Origin: Halicephalobus mephisto
Taxonomy: Eukaryota; Nematoda; Chromadorea; Rhabditida; Panagrolaimidae
Length of the DNA stretch: 64,000 nt
Assembly: GCA_009193035.1 (NCBI GenBank)
Contig: SWDT01000168.1
Location: forward strand, 167,635 to 231,634
Direction: 5' to 3'
Each line of letters starts with the position of its first letter. Within the stretch, counting starts at the first letter, position 1. Position numbers and translations under genes: made by a program. Below the pieces are notes generated by a model that was not told where the DNA came from, ran no database searches, and saw only the letters and a list, made by a program, of their open reading frames with translations. Positions 32,895 through 47,816 of the stretch are shown piece after piece.

Positions 32895-34646
32895 TGAAAT
32901 AATTTCCGAGTTAAATTTCTTTAAAATCAAAATAGAAAACAAAATCGATAAAAAATCAATTTTGATAAGCTATATTTGCACTTTGCACATAAAAATTGTG
33001 AAATAGACAATATTTTTTAAATAAAAATTACAGATTTCAAAAGTTTTATAAATTAAAAAAAATAAAATTTTTAAAAAATAAAAAAAAATTTAAAAAAATA
33101 AAATTTTTTAAAATTTAAAAATAAAAAAAATTTTTTTCATATATCGGATTCGGAAAATATTACGAAATGTTCAAATTTGACTTTTCGGAACTGCCTTCTG
33201 GAGCAGAATCCGAAATCAGAAGGCTTCGAAAAAGTAGGATTCTGGATTTCGCTCCAGAAGTTCGAAAAAATTCAAACTTTTTCCCTTTGATGTATGAGAA
33301 AAAATATAATTTAAAATTTTATATTTTTTATTTTACAAAATTTCAATTTTTTGAAAAATATATTTTATAACATGTTCGAAATTGTCGATTTTTAAAAATT
33401 AAAATCGATTTTTTTGACTAATTTTGCTTCGAAAACCTAAAAACCCAAGTTTGGAGAGAAACTTATCTTCAGAAGTTAAACAATGTAATTTCAACTTTAA
33501 TTACTTTAAAAATTGAACGTTTTCAAAAATCTCGAATTTAAAAAAAATAAAAAGTCCGAAATTCATAAGTAAAGCGGATTAGAAATAAATCCGGGATAAT
33601 GAGGATATTGAAAAACAAAAATTAAAAGAAAAACCTTAAAATAATGAAGAAAAAACAAAATCCTAAAAATTTCCAACTTTTCTGTGCGCATTTTTGGCGA
33701 AGTGTGTCTGACGCCATTAGTTGCCAGTCCATTTTCATATTTGCGTTCTCTTGTGCGCGGACTTGACTGGCTAAAAAACGTGACTGAATTGTTTATTTTT
33801 GTCGTCCTGGATTCTGGAGTCGATTCAGCGTCTTCCTACACTTTGTCCAGATCACATTGCTGTTGAAAACATTCTTCGTTGATTAGCTGCTATGCAGCGA
33901 TCGCGAAGCTTCCTAATCCAGATTTATTCAAATTTTCTTGATTTTTGTCCCGATGTTTGGTCGATTTTCTTCGGATGAATGTAACCACTCTAAAAAAGGA
34001 GTCTGTTCAAAGTAGGTTTAATTTTCACATATGGAAGTTTTTATTTTTGACATTAGATTGCCACGTGTAAAATTTTTAGTTTGTTTCAAAAACAAAAAAT
34101 ATTTCAGTGTAGTTTGATGTTAGTTTTTGACTCTTTAGTTTCTGTTGATATTTTTATATATGAAATTTAACTTTAAAAGGTATATAGAGGACTCTGTACT
34201 CTATTTGATAGAATTCTAGAAAGTTATGAGTTTATATAGGAGAAATATAGTTCTAGAACGTTAACTTTGGAACTATAAGGTCGCGGAAAATTAAAATGTT
34301 AGATTATTTTGATTTTCGGAAATTCCCGTCGAGACCATTTCGTAGTGATTTTAACTTTTTAATTCCCACAATAACATATTTAAATTCCGGAATCTTATGA
34401 GATTACGAAATCATCATCTTGTAGGTTGTTTTAACTTTTTAAATCTTTAAGAATTCCCGTCGAGACCATTTCGCCGTAATTTTAGTTTTTATATCACTAT
34501 GTCTAAGTATGAAATCTTGTCAGATTATGAGATAACTATCCTACGTAATCGAAATCGTCACGTAGGTTACTGTACTTTCTAAAACCTTCTGAAAATTCCC
34601 TCCAATTTTGCAGAATTAATTATTTGTGATTTTTATATTTTTCCAG
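32895..34646. other. Divergent intergenic region between RNF216 and PI4KB
   Basis: 32895-33160 and 33300-33680 are AT-rich. 33690-33960 is less AT-rich, unique, and probably includes the promoter and a first noncoding or short coding exon of PI4KB. 34280-34570 repeats CCCGTCGAGACCATTTCG (two copies, 34326 and 34446). No separate gene is supportable. Confidence 0.4.
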
Positions 34647-38151
<3,505 letters not shown>

Positions 38152-38268
38152 ATTCACAAATGGTGGAATATGACGGTTAAATAATACAAATCATTTATTT
38201 CTTTCAATCCAAAAGATATCGTTAATTGTTGAAACTGTACGATAGAATGGAATTGTGATGAAAGTATT

Positions 38269-41200
38269 TCATGAAAGTCCTTCGGAATTCTGAGCGTAAA
38301 GCACGGCGTCGTGGATTGAGGGGAAAAACTGGCTTTTTGGAACGGCTTTGAACAGTCCGCAAGCACAGAATAAATCTCGGATTGGGGCTGGAATTGGGGA
38401 TTGAGATTTTAAAAGTTTTAGGATTTTATGGTTTTGTAGAAGTGTGAGGGATTTTTTAAGATTAGATTGTTAGAAGTTTTTAGGATTTTTCAGAAGTCAT
38501 TGGAAATTTTTGGATTTAAAATTAAAGATTCTGGGAGGATTTGAGGATTTATGGAGGTCATTTCTAAATTAGTTTTTTAAAATTTTTATATTTGTTGTTG
38601 TATCGGTGTGTTAACTAGTTATTACGTAAGTAAGCCGAGTCTCGAAAGGAAATTTTTAAGTACTTGACATGGGCATACTGTATACGGTAGAGGTGTTGAA
38701 GAATTAATTAGTATATAGTTGGTGTCGTTATTAATCTTTGTTATATCGGTGTATTAACTGGTTGTTACAAAAACAGATCCAGTACGTAGGGTCTCGAAAG
38801 GAAATTTCTAAGTACTTGACATGAGCATACTGTATACCGTAGAGGTGTTGAAGAATTAATGTATGGTTGTTATTGTGCTTAATCTTGTTTTTTTGGACAA
38901 ATAAGAAACTCATATCCCTCACGTAATCACGCTGATTTACAGAAATCTGACAGCTCTAAAATTAGAATTCTAGAAGGTTCGAGAATCTTCCGGTATCTGG
39001 TGGAAGAATCTGAGACCTTCGTAAATCTCAACAGTTTCTAAAACTTCTTTGGATTTATGAATTATTTTTGAAATTAAAAAAAATTTGAGTTTTGAAAATT
39101 TGTGTCGAATTTTGTAAAAATAGTAATTTTGAAGATTTTTGCATTACGGTAAGAAACTCACATTTTGGGGTGGCGATAAGTACGGTAGTCCCGAGTTTTG
39201 TGACTTCGGTGTGGAGGTCCTTGAGGGCTTCAACTCCCATTTGATCGATTTGGGCCACACTCGAGAGATCTAAAACAAAGAAATTTTTGTAATTTTTCGG
39301 TTTTTGAGGATTGTCTTCTGGATCAGAATCTTCGGTTTCAATGATTTTTGAATTTTGATGTTCTTGTAAAACGATTTCTGTTGTTGTGGAGACGAATCTG
39401 GAGGCGTTGACGAAGAGCAATGGAGCATCGTATCTGAGAATCAGAATCTTCGGAAGTAGTTCTAGTTTACGGTATTTAGAAAGGTCTTTGTAGAGCTCCG
39501 TCCCCGGCACCCGTCCGACGGAAATCGATCTCGGGACTTGAGTGTGGAGAATTACAGTAAACAGAGCAAATCCCACAGCGATCAAAAGCCCTTCAGAAAC
39601 GTCGTACAAGACAGTTGCCAGAAAAGCCACTATCCAAGTGAACTGAAAAATTAATATTAGTTCATTAGGTTTCGTGATGCTTGTGTCTTAGACCACTGTG
39701 TACCAGATATTTTTGTTCTAGATCGTTGTGTACTAGATATTTTTGTTCTAGATTGTTGTGTACTAGATATTTTTGTTCTAGATTGTTGTGTACTAGATAT
39801 TTTTGTTCTAGATCGTTGTGTACCAGATATTTTTGTCCCGGATTGTTGTGTACCAGATATTTTTGTTCTAGATTATTGTGTACCAGATATTTTTGTTCTA
39901 GATTATTGTGTACCAGATATTTTTGTCCCGGATTGTTGTGTACTAGATATTTTTGTTCTAGATCGTTGTGTACCAGATATTTTTGTTCTAGATTGTTGTG
40001 TACTAGATATTTTTGTCCCGGATTGTTGTGTACTAGATATTTTTGTTCTAGATTATTGTGTACCAGATATTTTTGTTCTAGATTATTGTGTACCAGATAT
40101 TTTTGTTCTAGATTGTTGTGTACTAGATATTCGTCACAGTATTTTGCAATTTAAGGAACTTACAAAATCAATTTTAGAAGTTCTCCAGAGGACAGGGAGG
40201 GATTTGACTTGAGAAAGCATCCCTTGAAGGGCGACGAAGATGATCGAAGCCAGTACGCAGACGGGCAGGTGGTACAGTAATGGACCCAGCCACAGTACTA
40301 CGATGAACACCACAGAAGCACAAGTTACGGAAACAAATTGGGATTTTCCTCCTAGTTGACTGGCCACTGCTGATCGGGAGAGAGATCCAGAACCCGGATG
40401 ACATCGGAAAAAACTAACAACAAGTTGGATGAACCCCATTGCCCGGAGGTCCTGGGCAGGAATAAATTTGTAATCGTGTTTTTTCGCAAAAAGTTTTCCG
40501 ACAGAAATTGTAACTCCGAAAATAACGACAGCTATGGGAGCAGTTCGTGGAAGAAGACTAGGGACTCTGGAGAAGTCCGGGAGTTGGGGAGTCGGGACCC
40601 CTGTCGGGATCGTGGAGACCACCAAAACGTTGAAATTTTTCTCGAAGAAAAAAATTTTAGAAATAATCGTCCAGAGAATTACCTAAAAAATAAATAATTT
40701 TCAAAAAATAAAATCTTTAAAATAAAATAAATTTTTGAAAAAATAAATTTTCGAAAACTTAAATTTTTAAAATAAAATAAATTTTTTTAAATGTTAATTT
40801 TTAAAATAAAATAAATTTTTTTAAATTTTAATTTTTAAAATAAAAAACTTACAATCAATAATTCGAAGGGAATCGGGACTTTGAGTTTTTTTGTTACTTT
40901 CGGGTTCACTAGGTATCTTCCGGTCATGAGGATCCCTATCGAGATCACTGATATCGAAAAATCCGCCATGTTAGACGTCTTTATTCCTGTCAGTAAGTCA
41001 TAGGTTATCTGTAAATCAATCCAATTTTTTAAAATTATAAAAAACAAAAATTTATTTAATAAAATTTTAAAAATTGTTTCGACACGAATTTCTAGAATTT
41101 TCCAGTTGGGACCAAAAGTTGTAAAATTTTACATTGAAATAGTTTTGAAGTTCCCAAATTATACTTTTTAAAAAAACGAAAATTTTATAAATGTCTTAGC

Positions 41201-42878
41201 ACGAATTTCTAGAATTTTCCAGTCAGGACCAAAAGTTGTGAAATTTAATATTTACATGATTTTAGAAAATTTCAAAAGTATTTAGTGGATTCTAAAAACT
41301 CCAAGTGAAAAATTTCGAAAAAAAATGAATTTTATTATTTTTGAAAATTAAAAAAATAAATTTTATTATTTTTGAAAATTAAAAAAATGAATTTTATTAT
41401 TTTTGAAAATTAAAAAAATTCACTTACGAATCCTAATTTGAAAAATCCCTCTCTTCTTTGGACTTTGATGGCGAATAACTTCGGAATCTGAGAAAACAGA
41501 ACATGGACAGAAGCACCAGTGGTGAATCCGGCGACTAGATTATCCGACAAATAAGCCGTCAATGAATGAAGTTGAAGAATCGCCATGATAATCTAAAATA
41601 AAATAAAAAATTTAATTATTTAATTTAATTACGAACAAAAATAAGACCCAAACAAAAAGTTATTGTAGCGCAGATTTCTATGGCTTCGGATTTTTGAACA
41701 TCTTTTTCGTAAAGACTGGCATTGGGGTTCGCGGGGTTCAGGTCGTCGATGATGGACCCCACCATGAGGGAAGGAACTGCGAACATCCCTGAGGCAATTT
41801 TAGAAAGGTTTTAGTGGATCCGACATACCGTACATGATGTGCTTCGAGGTCCCGAAGACGGCGTAAAGCAGTGTCGGGAAAAAAGAAGAATAAAGCCCGA
41901 CCACCGGAGGGACACTCGCGAGGGAGGCGTACGCCATCGCTAGAAAACCGCAAAAATCACTCCAAGGATAGTGTTCAATAGTCACTATCCATTTTTTCAT
42001 TGAACCTGTCAAAATCACTATCTAAAAACAGCTCCAATGAAAAAAGGATAGTGTTTATTTTTTGACTCAAATTTGAATTTTTAGTCATTATCCATTTCCC
42101 TTATTGAACCTGTCAAAATTGCAAAAAACAGCTCCAATGAAATTTAGATAGTGTTTATTTTTTGACTCAAATTTGATCTTTTGAATCACTATTCTAAGGT
42201 TCTACTAAAGCTGTCAAAATCACTATCCAAAAACAGCTCCAATAAAAAAATGGATAATGTCTACTTTTTTTATTCAAACTAGATCTCCTTGATCATTATC
42301 CATTCCTTATTGGAGCTGTCAAAGTCACTATCCGAACATCAGCTGCAATAAGAGAATTAGATAGTGACTGATTTTAGACACTATCCATTCTGTATTGGAG
42401 CTGTCAAAATCACAAAAAACAACTTTAATGAAAACTTTGGATATTGTCTGCTTTTAATTGTGATTTTTGAAAACCAACCTTGTGGAATAGACAGAATCGA
42501 AACAGTCAATCCAACAACAATATCTCTGAAAATCCAACTTTTTTTGTACTTTGGAATCCAATCCAAGGGCGGAAATAAGCTCTTGGCAAATTTTCCAAAA
42601 TCTTTAACATTAATTTTCGGAAAGGAAAATTGTAAAGGATCGGATTCACATTGAACAAAATCGAATTCTGCATCGAAAGTAGAGTGGTTGTAGACTGGTC
42701 GATCGATCTGGATTCTCAATTTCGGATCAATTTCTAAAATGACGTCAGAGGACCGATCAACGACGATTTCTGTCCGGGATTCTGAAGGATCTGATTCTGT
42801 CGAAGTAGAAGGTCCAGTGGGCAGCAAAGTCTCCAGAGCGAAATTGGAGTTGATCGAAGAAGTTGATGAAAACGTCAT
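38269..42878 (-). CDS. SLC26/SulP anion transporter with STAS domain
   Basis: Membrane transporter for sulphate, chloride, bicarbonate or similar anions. Eight exons (42878-42479, 41939-41829, 41788-41637, 41592-41428, 41008-40853, 40682-40164, 39642-39162 and 38387-38269) join in phase to 700 aa. The SulP signature spans exons 1-2: [20 protein letters not shown] then [20 protein letters not shown]. Many membrane helices follow, including [20 protein letters not shown]. The cytosolic STAS domain starts in exon 7 ([37 protein letters not shown]) and ends in exon 8 ([20 protein letters not shown]). Exon 8 lies 774 bp away across a repeat-filled intron and is easily missed. Substrate cannot be read from sequence; C. 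elegans relatives are named sulp. Confidence 0.93.
38590..38870. repeat. Two ~130-bp tandem copies in the last SLC26 intron
   Basis: Both copies carry TATCGGTGTRTTAACTRGTT, then GTCTCGAAAGGAAATTT, TACTTGACATG and GTAGAGGTGTTGAAGAATTA. Starts are near 38598 and 38740. Confidence 0.8.
39690..40130. repeat. 30-bp minisatellite, 15 copies, in SLC26 intron 6
   Basis: The unit TTTTGTTCTAGATTGTTGTG plus TACTAGATAT is strictly 30 bp with a few recurring variants (TACC/TACT, ATCG/ATTG/ATTA, GTCCCG/GTTCTA). The variants form a patchwork along the array. Because 30 is a multiple of 3, it is open on the plus strand for 157 codons, but this is an intron of the minus-strand gene. Confidence 0.95.
41960..42440. 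repeat. AGTCACTATCC repeat, cluster C (SLC26 intron 1)
   Basis: Six or seven units with CACTATCC, CAAAAACAGCTCCAATGAA and ATAGTGTTTATTTTTTGACT, the same family as clusters A and B but with other linkers. Intron 1 is almost entirely this repeat. Confidence 0.8.
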
Positions 42879-44458
42879 TTTCTAAAAAAAGAAAAATACA
42901 CAAATTTTTTACAGTAACCGTTAATTAAAAAATAAAAATGTGACAAAATTCTAAAAAATTATTTCGACACGAGTTTTTAGTATTTTCTAGTTGGGACCAA
43001 AATTGAAAAATTATGCTTTTTTAATTTTAGAAATTTTCAAAAAGAGTAAATAAATCATACTATAAAAAAATCAATGTTACAAAGTTTTAAAAAAATTTGA
43101 AAAAAAATGTCTTGACACGAAATTCCAAATTTTCCAGTTGAGACCGAACTTTTTTAAAAATAATTTCGAAATTATTTAGTGGATTCTGAAATTCTAATAT
43201 TTTAAAAATCATAAATGTTTTAAAAAAATCTGGAAAAAAATGTCTTGACACGAAATTCCAAATTTTCCAGTTGAGACCAAACTTTTTTAAAAATAATTTC
43301 GAAATTAGTGAATTCTGAAATTCTAATATTTTAAAAATCATAAATGTTTAAAAAAATCTGGAAAAAAATGTCTTGACACGAAATTCCAAATTTTCCAATT
43401 GAGACCAAAAATTTTTGTTTTAAATAATTTCGAAATTATTTAGTGGATTCTGAAAAATTTCCATCTTATATAGTATTCTGTTAATCCGAAGACCGTAAAT
43501 GGATTTCTCGAAGATGACCTCGTTTCTGTTATACTCGAGAAATCTCAAAAATAAAATTAAAAATAGCTTTACGATAGTCAATTGACGTCGGAAAACCGGA
43601 GTCCAGAAAAACGAATCTGAACTGTAAATAAAAATTCGAAAATTAAAGACTGACTTGTTCGACGGAAATCATCAATTTTTTAATTTTTTAATGACAAAAA
43701 TTTGCAAAATTAATGATCATCAGATGACATTGTTTTTCAGAGATCAGAATTCTTTTTTACCAAAGTTCATGATCAGAGTTCGAAGTCGAACTTTGGACGT
43801 TTTGCGTTCGCACAACATTTATAGGTTTTTTGTTTCAACAATGTCTTACCGAAACTGACAGAACTGGATATCTGGGTTTTTCCAATGAAAAATGATTTTT
43901 TGTCTTAAAACGAAAACTTTAAATTTCGAAAGTTGTGTCTCAACACGAAAAGTCAAATTTTCAAAAATTGTGTCTTAAAACGAAAACTTTAAATTTCGAA
44001 AATCATATCTCAACACGAAAAGTCGAATTTTCAAAATTTGTGTCTTAAAACGAAAACTTTAAATTCCCAAAATTGTGTCTCAGCACAAAAAGTCTAATTC
44101 TCAAAAATTGTATCTCAACACGAAAAGTCAAATTTTCAAAAATTGTGTCTTAAAACGAAAACTTTAAATTCCCAAAATTGTGTCTCAGCACAAAAAGTTT
44201 AATTCTCAAAAATTGTGTCTTGAAACGAAAAATATAAATATAAATTTTGAATTTTAATAAATCACAGATCAGGATTGTATAATTGTCTGCTAAAAAATGA
44301 TTTTAATGAGATAATCAAACTGCAGACAGTTTCTGGTCTTATCTCAGAGGGTTCTTTGGGGTTCTTATCATCTTCCTTTCTTCCCTAAAAAAAAAGAAAA
44401 TCGATTTTTTGAACATATGCAATATTGAATTTTCTTGCGTAATTGGAATCTGTGATTA
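42879..44458. repeat. Intergenic repeats of the TCTTGACACGAAATTCC and ACGAAAACTTTAAATTTC types
   Basis: 43110-43445 holds three ~125-bp units (TGTCTTGACACGAAATTCCA; TTTTCCAGTTGAGACC). 43905-44225 holds about five ~60-bp units (TTGTGTCTTAAAACGAAAAC; TCTCAACACGAAAAGTCAAA). 43480-43890 is mostly unique with no recognised gene. Both repeats relate to the GACACGAA arm family. Confidence 0.7.
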
Positions 44459-47400
44459 ATGAAGCCGAACACCATAGAAGACTCTTTCATCGTCGGAAAA
44501 AAGTTAAAAAAAAAGACGAATGATTCCAGGTTTTATTTTTTTAGAATTATTGATTAATTATTTTTTTCAGAAATTTTTGTAAATTTCTTCAAGCATTTTT
44601 GGTCATTTTTTTTGTTTGTTTGCTTCTGATCATCGCCGGACATTGCCTGAAGAAACACGTGACGAAAGAAAAAAAGAACTTTGAAAATACCGTATTTATT
44701 GAAGACTTACTGCCTTCTGATGGAAATCCAGAACACAAAGAAGCATTTTTGAGGTTTCTTCGAGAGTCAGTTTTATTAATTTTGATTCCAAAACCACATT
44801 TAAAGAATATTAGAATTATTTTTTGAATAATGACCAAAAATAATTTAAGTTACTATCCATAGAAGAAAGTGATAGTGACTAAAAAAGTTCAAATTCGAGT
44901 CAAAAAGCGGACACTATCCTTTTTTTATTGGAACTGTTTTTTTAAGTTTTTCACAGCTCTAGATGAAGTTTAGGATAGTGACTAAAAAAGTTCAAATTCG
45001 AGTCAAAAAACAGACACTATTTTTTTTTATTAGAGCTGTTTTTTTAAATTTTCCACAACTCTAGATGAACTTTAGGATAGTGACTAAATAGATCTAATTT
45101 GAATTCTAAGCGGACACTATCCATTTTTCACTGAAGCTATTTTTGGATAGTGATTGTAGTAGTTTTTATAAGAAATTTGGATAGTAACGAATAATAATTT
45201 CAGTCACTAACTGAATGAAGAACGTGGATAGTGACTAAAAAATTCAAATTTGAGATAGACATATACACTAAGTTTTTTATTCAAGCTGTTTTTGAACAGT
45301 AACTTTGACAAGTAAAATAGGGAAATGGATAGTGATTAAAAGAATAGTCTGAATCACTATCCAAAGGAGGAAAATGAATAGTGACTGAAAAATTTTGATT
45401 TAAATCAAAAGTGAACACTGTCTGGCTTTTCATTAGAGCTATTTTTTAGATAATGATTTTTATGACTCCAATAAAATTTCGACAATTCCAATTTTCAGCC
45501 ACTATTCACTTTTTTAAACAATAAATTTGATACTTTTCTTAGTCACCATCCATTCTTTAATAGATCACTGAAAGTCACTATTCGAAAGTAATTTTAAAAA
45601 TTAAATAATCATTGACAAGTTACATACCCACAAAAAAGGTGCATTGAAACAATGCTAATATATTGGATGTATTATATTTAATATATCAGATGTATTGTAT
45701 TTAATATATCAGATGTATTATATTTAATATATCGGATATATTGAATATAATATACCTTATAAATTAGAGCCGTTTTAATTATGTAGCATTATATACTATA
45801 TATTTATTTTTGTGTGCATATATACTTCCATACACAAAAAGAGTAGATTAAGACGGCTCTAATGTATCAGATACATCATATATCATATAAAATGCACCGA
45901 TATTACACTTAATGAATCAATATATTAAATATAATGTATCTGATAAATTAGAGTCGTTTTGGTGTGTTAATACATTATATACAATGCACCGATATTACAC
46001 TTAATGAATCAATATATTAAATATAATGTATCCGATAAATTAGAGTCGTTTTGGTGTGTTAATACATTATATGCAATGCACGAATATCATACTTAATGAA
46101 TCTGATACATTACATCCGTTTTAGTATATCGGTATATTGAATACAATGTGTCTGATACATAAGAACACTTCTAATGTATTGGATACAGTATACTTAACCC
46201 ACCGGTATCGACTTAATGAATCAATACATTGAATATAAGGTATCTCACACGTCAGAACCGTTTTCGTGTACCTGTACATTACATACTATTCAGTCATTTC
46301 TTATTTGTAAAGCATTTAAATTTCTGTTTCAGATTCCAGAAAGAGGATCTGAAAAAAAATCCGACAGAACTTCTCCATCGATTTCAAATTTTCATTAGAA
46401 ATTTAAATGAGATCGAAAATCTCCAAAAGGAAAACCCCAATACTATCTTCGAAGTCAACCAGTTTTCAGATTTTTCCGATGAAGAACTTAAAGCCAGGTT
46501 AATCCCCTACTCTGACTTTGTGAAAGAAATCGAAGAAGCTAAAAAGCTTTCTGATGACTTTCCCCTCGAAACTAGTTCTAAAACAGATTCTAACCGACCT
46601 GCGTTTTTCGATTGGAGGACGAAGAACAAAATCACGAGGGTCAAGGACCAGGGTCAATGCGGAGGTTGCTTCGCCTTCGCCGTGACAGGAGTTGTGGAAT
46701 CTCAAATCGCAATAAAGAAAAATCAACTTCTGGAGCTGTCTGAACAACAGATTATCGATTGTGATATCTCCAACAATGGATGTAATGGCGGGTACAGACC
46801 GTATGCTTTCAGGTACGTCGAAAGACACGGATTAACTTTGGAGAAACTTTACTACTACATCGGCAGAAGACAACAATGTCGAAATATCACTTCTCCCGTG
46901 TATAGAACCAATGGATATAAATACTTAGGGACCGATGAACACCAGATGGCGGACTGGTTAGTAGAAAACGGACCGTTCAGTATCGGTAAGACTGTTCAGC
47001 GTCATTTTATGTAATTTTTCTGACACAAAATTTACGACTAGACTTGAATCTGAACAAAAAACATCTAGAAAAGAATAACAAAATTCCTAACTTCTGAATT
47101 TAAGTTCAGAATTGAAAATCAACTTTCAAAATGTTTGATTTGGGGATTTCATAAATCTACTAGATGAATTTTAACCGAACTAATTATTTTTCGAAATCAT
47201 ATATGTTCTTTGAGATGTCTGAAATTTTCTTAGATTCAAAATTTAAAGTCATATTTAAAGAGGAGATTACAAGTTTGAACAATCCTTATCGTTGACTATT
47301 ACTATCTAGATGGCTTATATCTAGGCTAGAAGCTGTATGTACTGATGATCCTCGATGAACTACAATAGAGCAAGATGCTAAAGTCATATCTCATCAGAAA

Positions 47401-47816
47401 AACAGATTTATAAAATCACAATCCAATTCTAACTTTAGATTCAGAATCTAGCTACTGTATTTTGGATAATTTTCGTTCAATTCCGAAATTAGGCATATTT
47501 TTATACAAAAAATACAAAATTGAATATAATATTCTCCAATCAAATGAAATTAACACTTTTAGGAGTAAATGTGACTAAGGGAATGTTCCACTACTCTTCT
47601 GGAGTTTTCTCTCCTTCTTCAGAAGACTGTGCTTACAATTCTCAAGGATCCCACGCAATGGTGGTCGTGGGATACGGTGAAATGAATGGAGAAACTTACT
47701 GGCTTCTGAAGAACAGTTGGGGAAGTTCGTTCGGAGAATCTGGATACTTGAAGATGAAACGAGGAGTCAACTCTTGCGGAATCGCCAATGCTGCTTTTAC
47801 TGCTTACATAAACTGA
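44459..47816 (+). CDS. Membrane-anchored papain-family (C1A, cathepsin L-like) cysteine protease
   Basis: Four exons (44459-44502, 44571-44765, 46333-46985 and 47563-47816) join in phase to 381 aa. The first exon has a weak donor (GTTAAA) and is less certain. A short cytosolic head is followed by one hydrophobic segment (FLQAFLVIFFVCLLLIIAG), so a type II membrane anchor or uncleaved signal is likely. The I29 inhibitory propeptide has the ERFNIN-like helix around LLHRFQIFIRNLNEI and FEVNQFSDFSDEEL. The mature enzyme starts near PAFFDWRTKN. Catalytic residues are all present: Cys192 (QGQCGGCFAF), His328 (GSHAMVVVGYG) and Asn348 (LLKNSWG). The active-site motif is GGCF, where the family usually has GSCW. 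Probably an active lysosomal or secreted protease. Confidence 0.88.
44840..45600. repeat. AGTCACTATCC repeat, cluster D (protease intron 2)
   Basis: About nine degenerate units with GATAGTGACTAAAAAAGTTC, GACACTATCC and TTGGAGCTGTTTTT-like linkers. The most decayed of the five clusters. Confidence 0.7.
45627..46300. mobile_element. CACAAAAA-ended MITE-like elements with internal TATCGGATACATT repeats
   Basis: A left end CCCACAAAAAAGGTGCATTG after TA (45625-45626) pairs loosely with ATTTATTTTTGTGTG at about 45802-45816. A second left end is at about 45830 (ATACACAAAAAGAG), with a possible right end TTTTCGTGTAC near 46262. The internal DNA repeats AGAGTCGTTTTGGTGTGTTA and TAATGAATCAATATATTAAA. 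Non-coding. Confidence 0.55.

Noticed and set aside
33684..33960. First coding exon of PI4KB (candidates at 33684, 33894 and 33977)
   Set aside because: None of the available donors gives the two-base carry needed by the exon at 34647, so no start could be supported.
38970..39043. Alternative last exon for the SLC26 gene (reads [13 protein letters not shown]...)
   Set aside because: It can be joined in phase but uses a poor acceptor (AAAGAAG). The exon at 38387-38269 joins in phase with a better acceptor and encodes the expected STAS end ([10 protein letters not shown]).
39681..40154. 157-codon plus-strand open frame with repeated LCTRYFCSR
   Set aside because: Pure artefact of the 30-bp minisatellite, whose period is a multiple of three and lacks stops in one frame; it lies in an intron of a solid minus-strand gene.
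44599..44826. Protease start inside exon 2
   Set aside because: The first apparent start there is TTG, not ATG; an upstream exon with ATG at 44459 joins in phase and was preferred, although its donor is weak.
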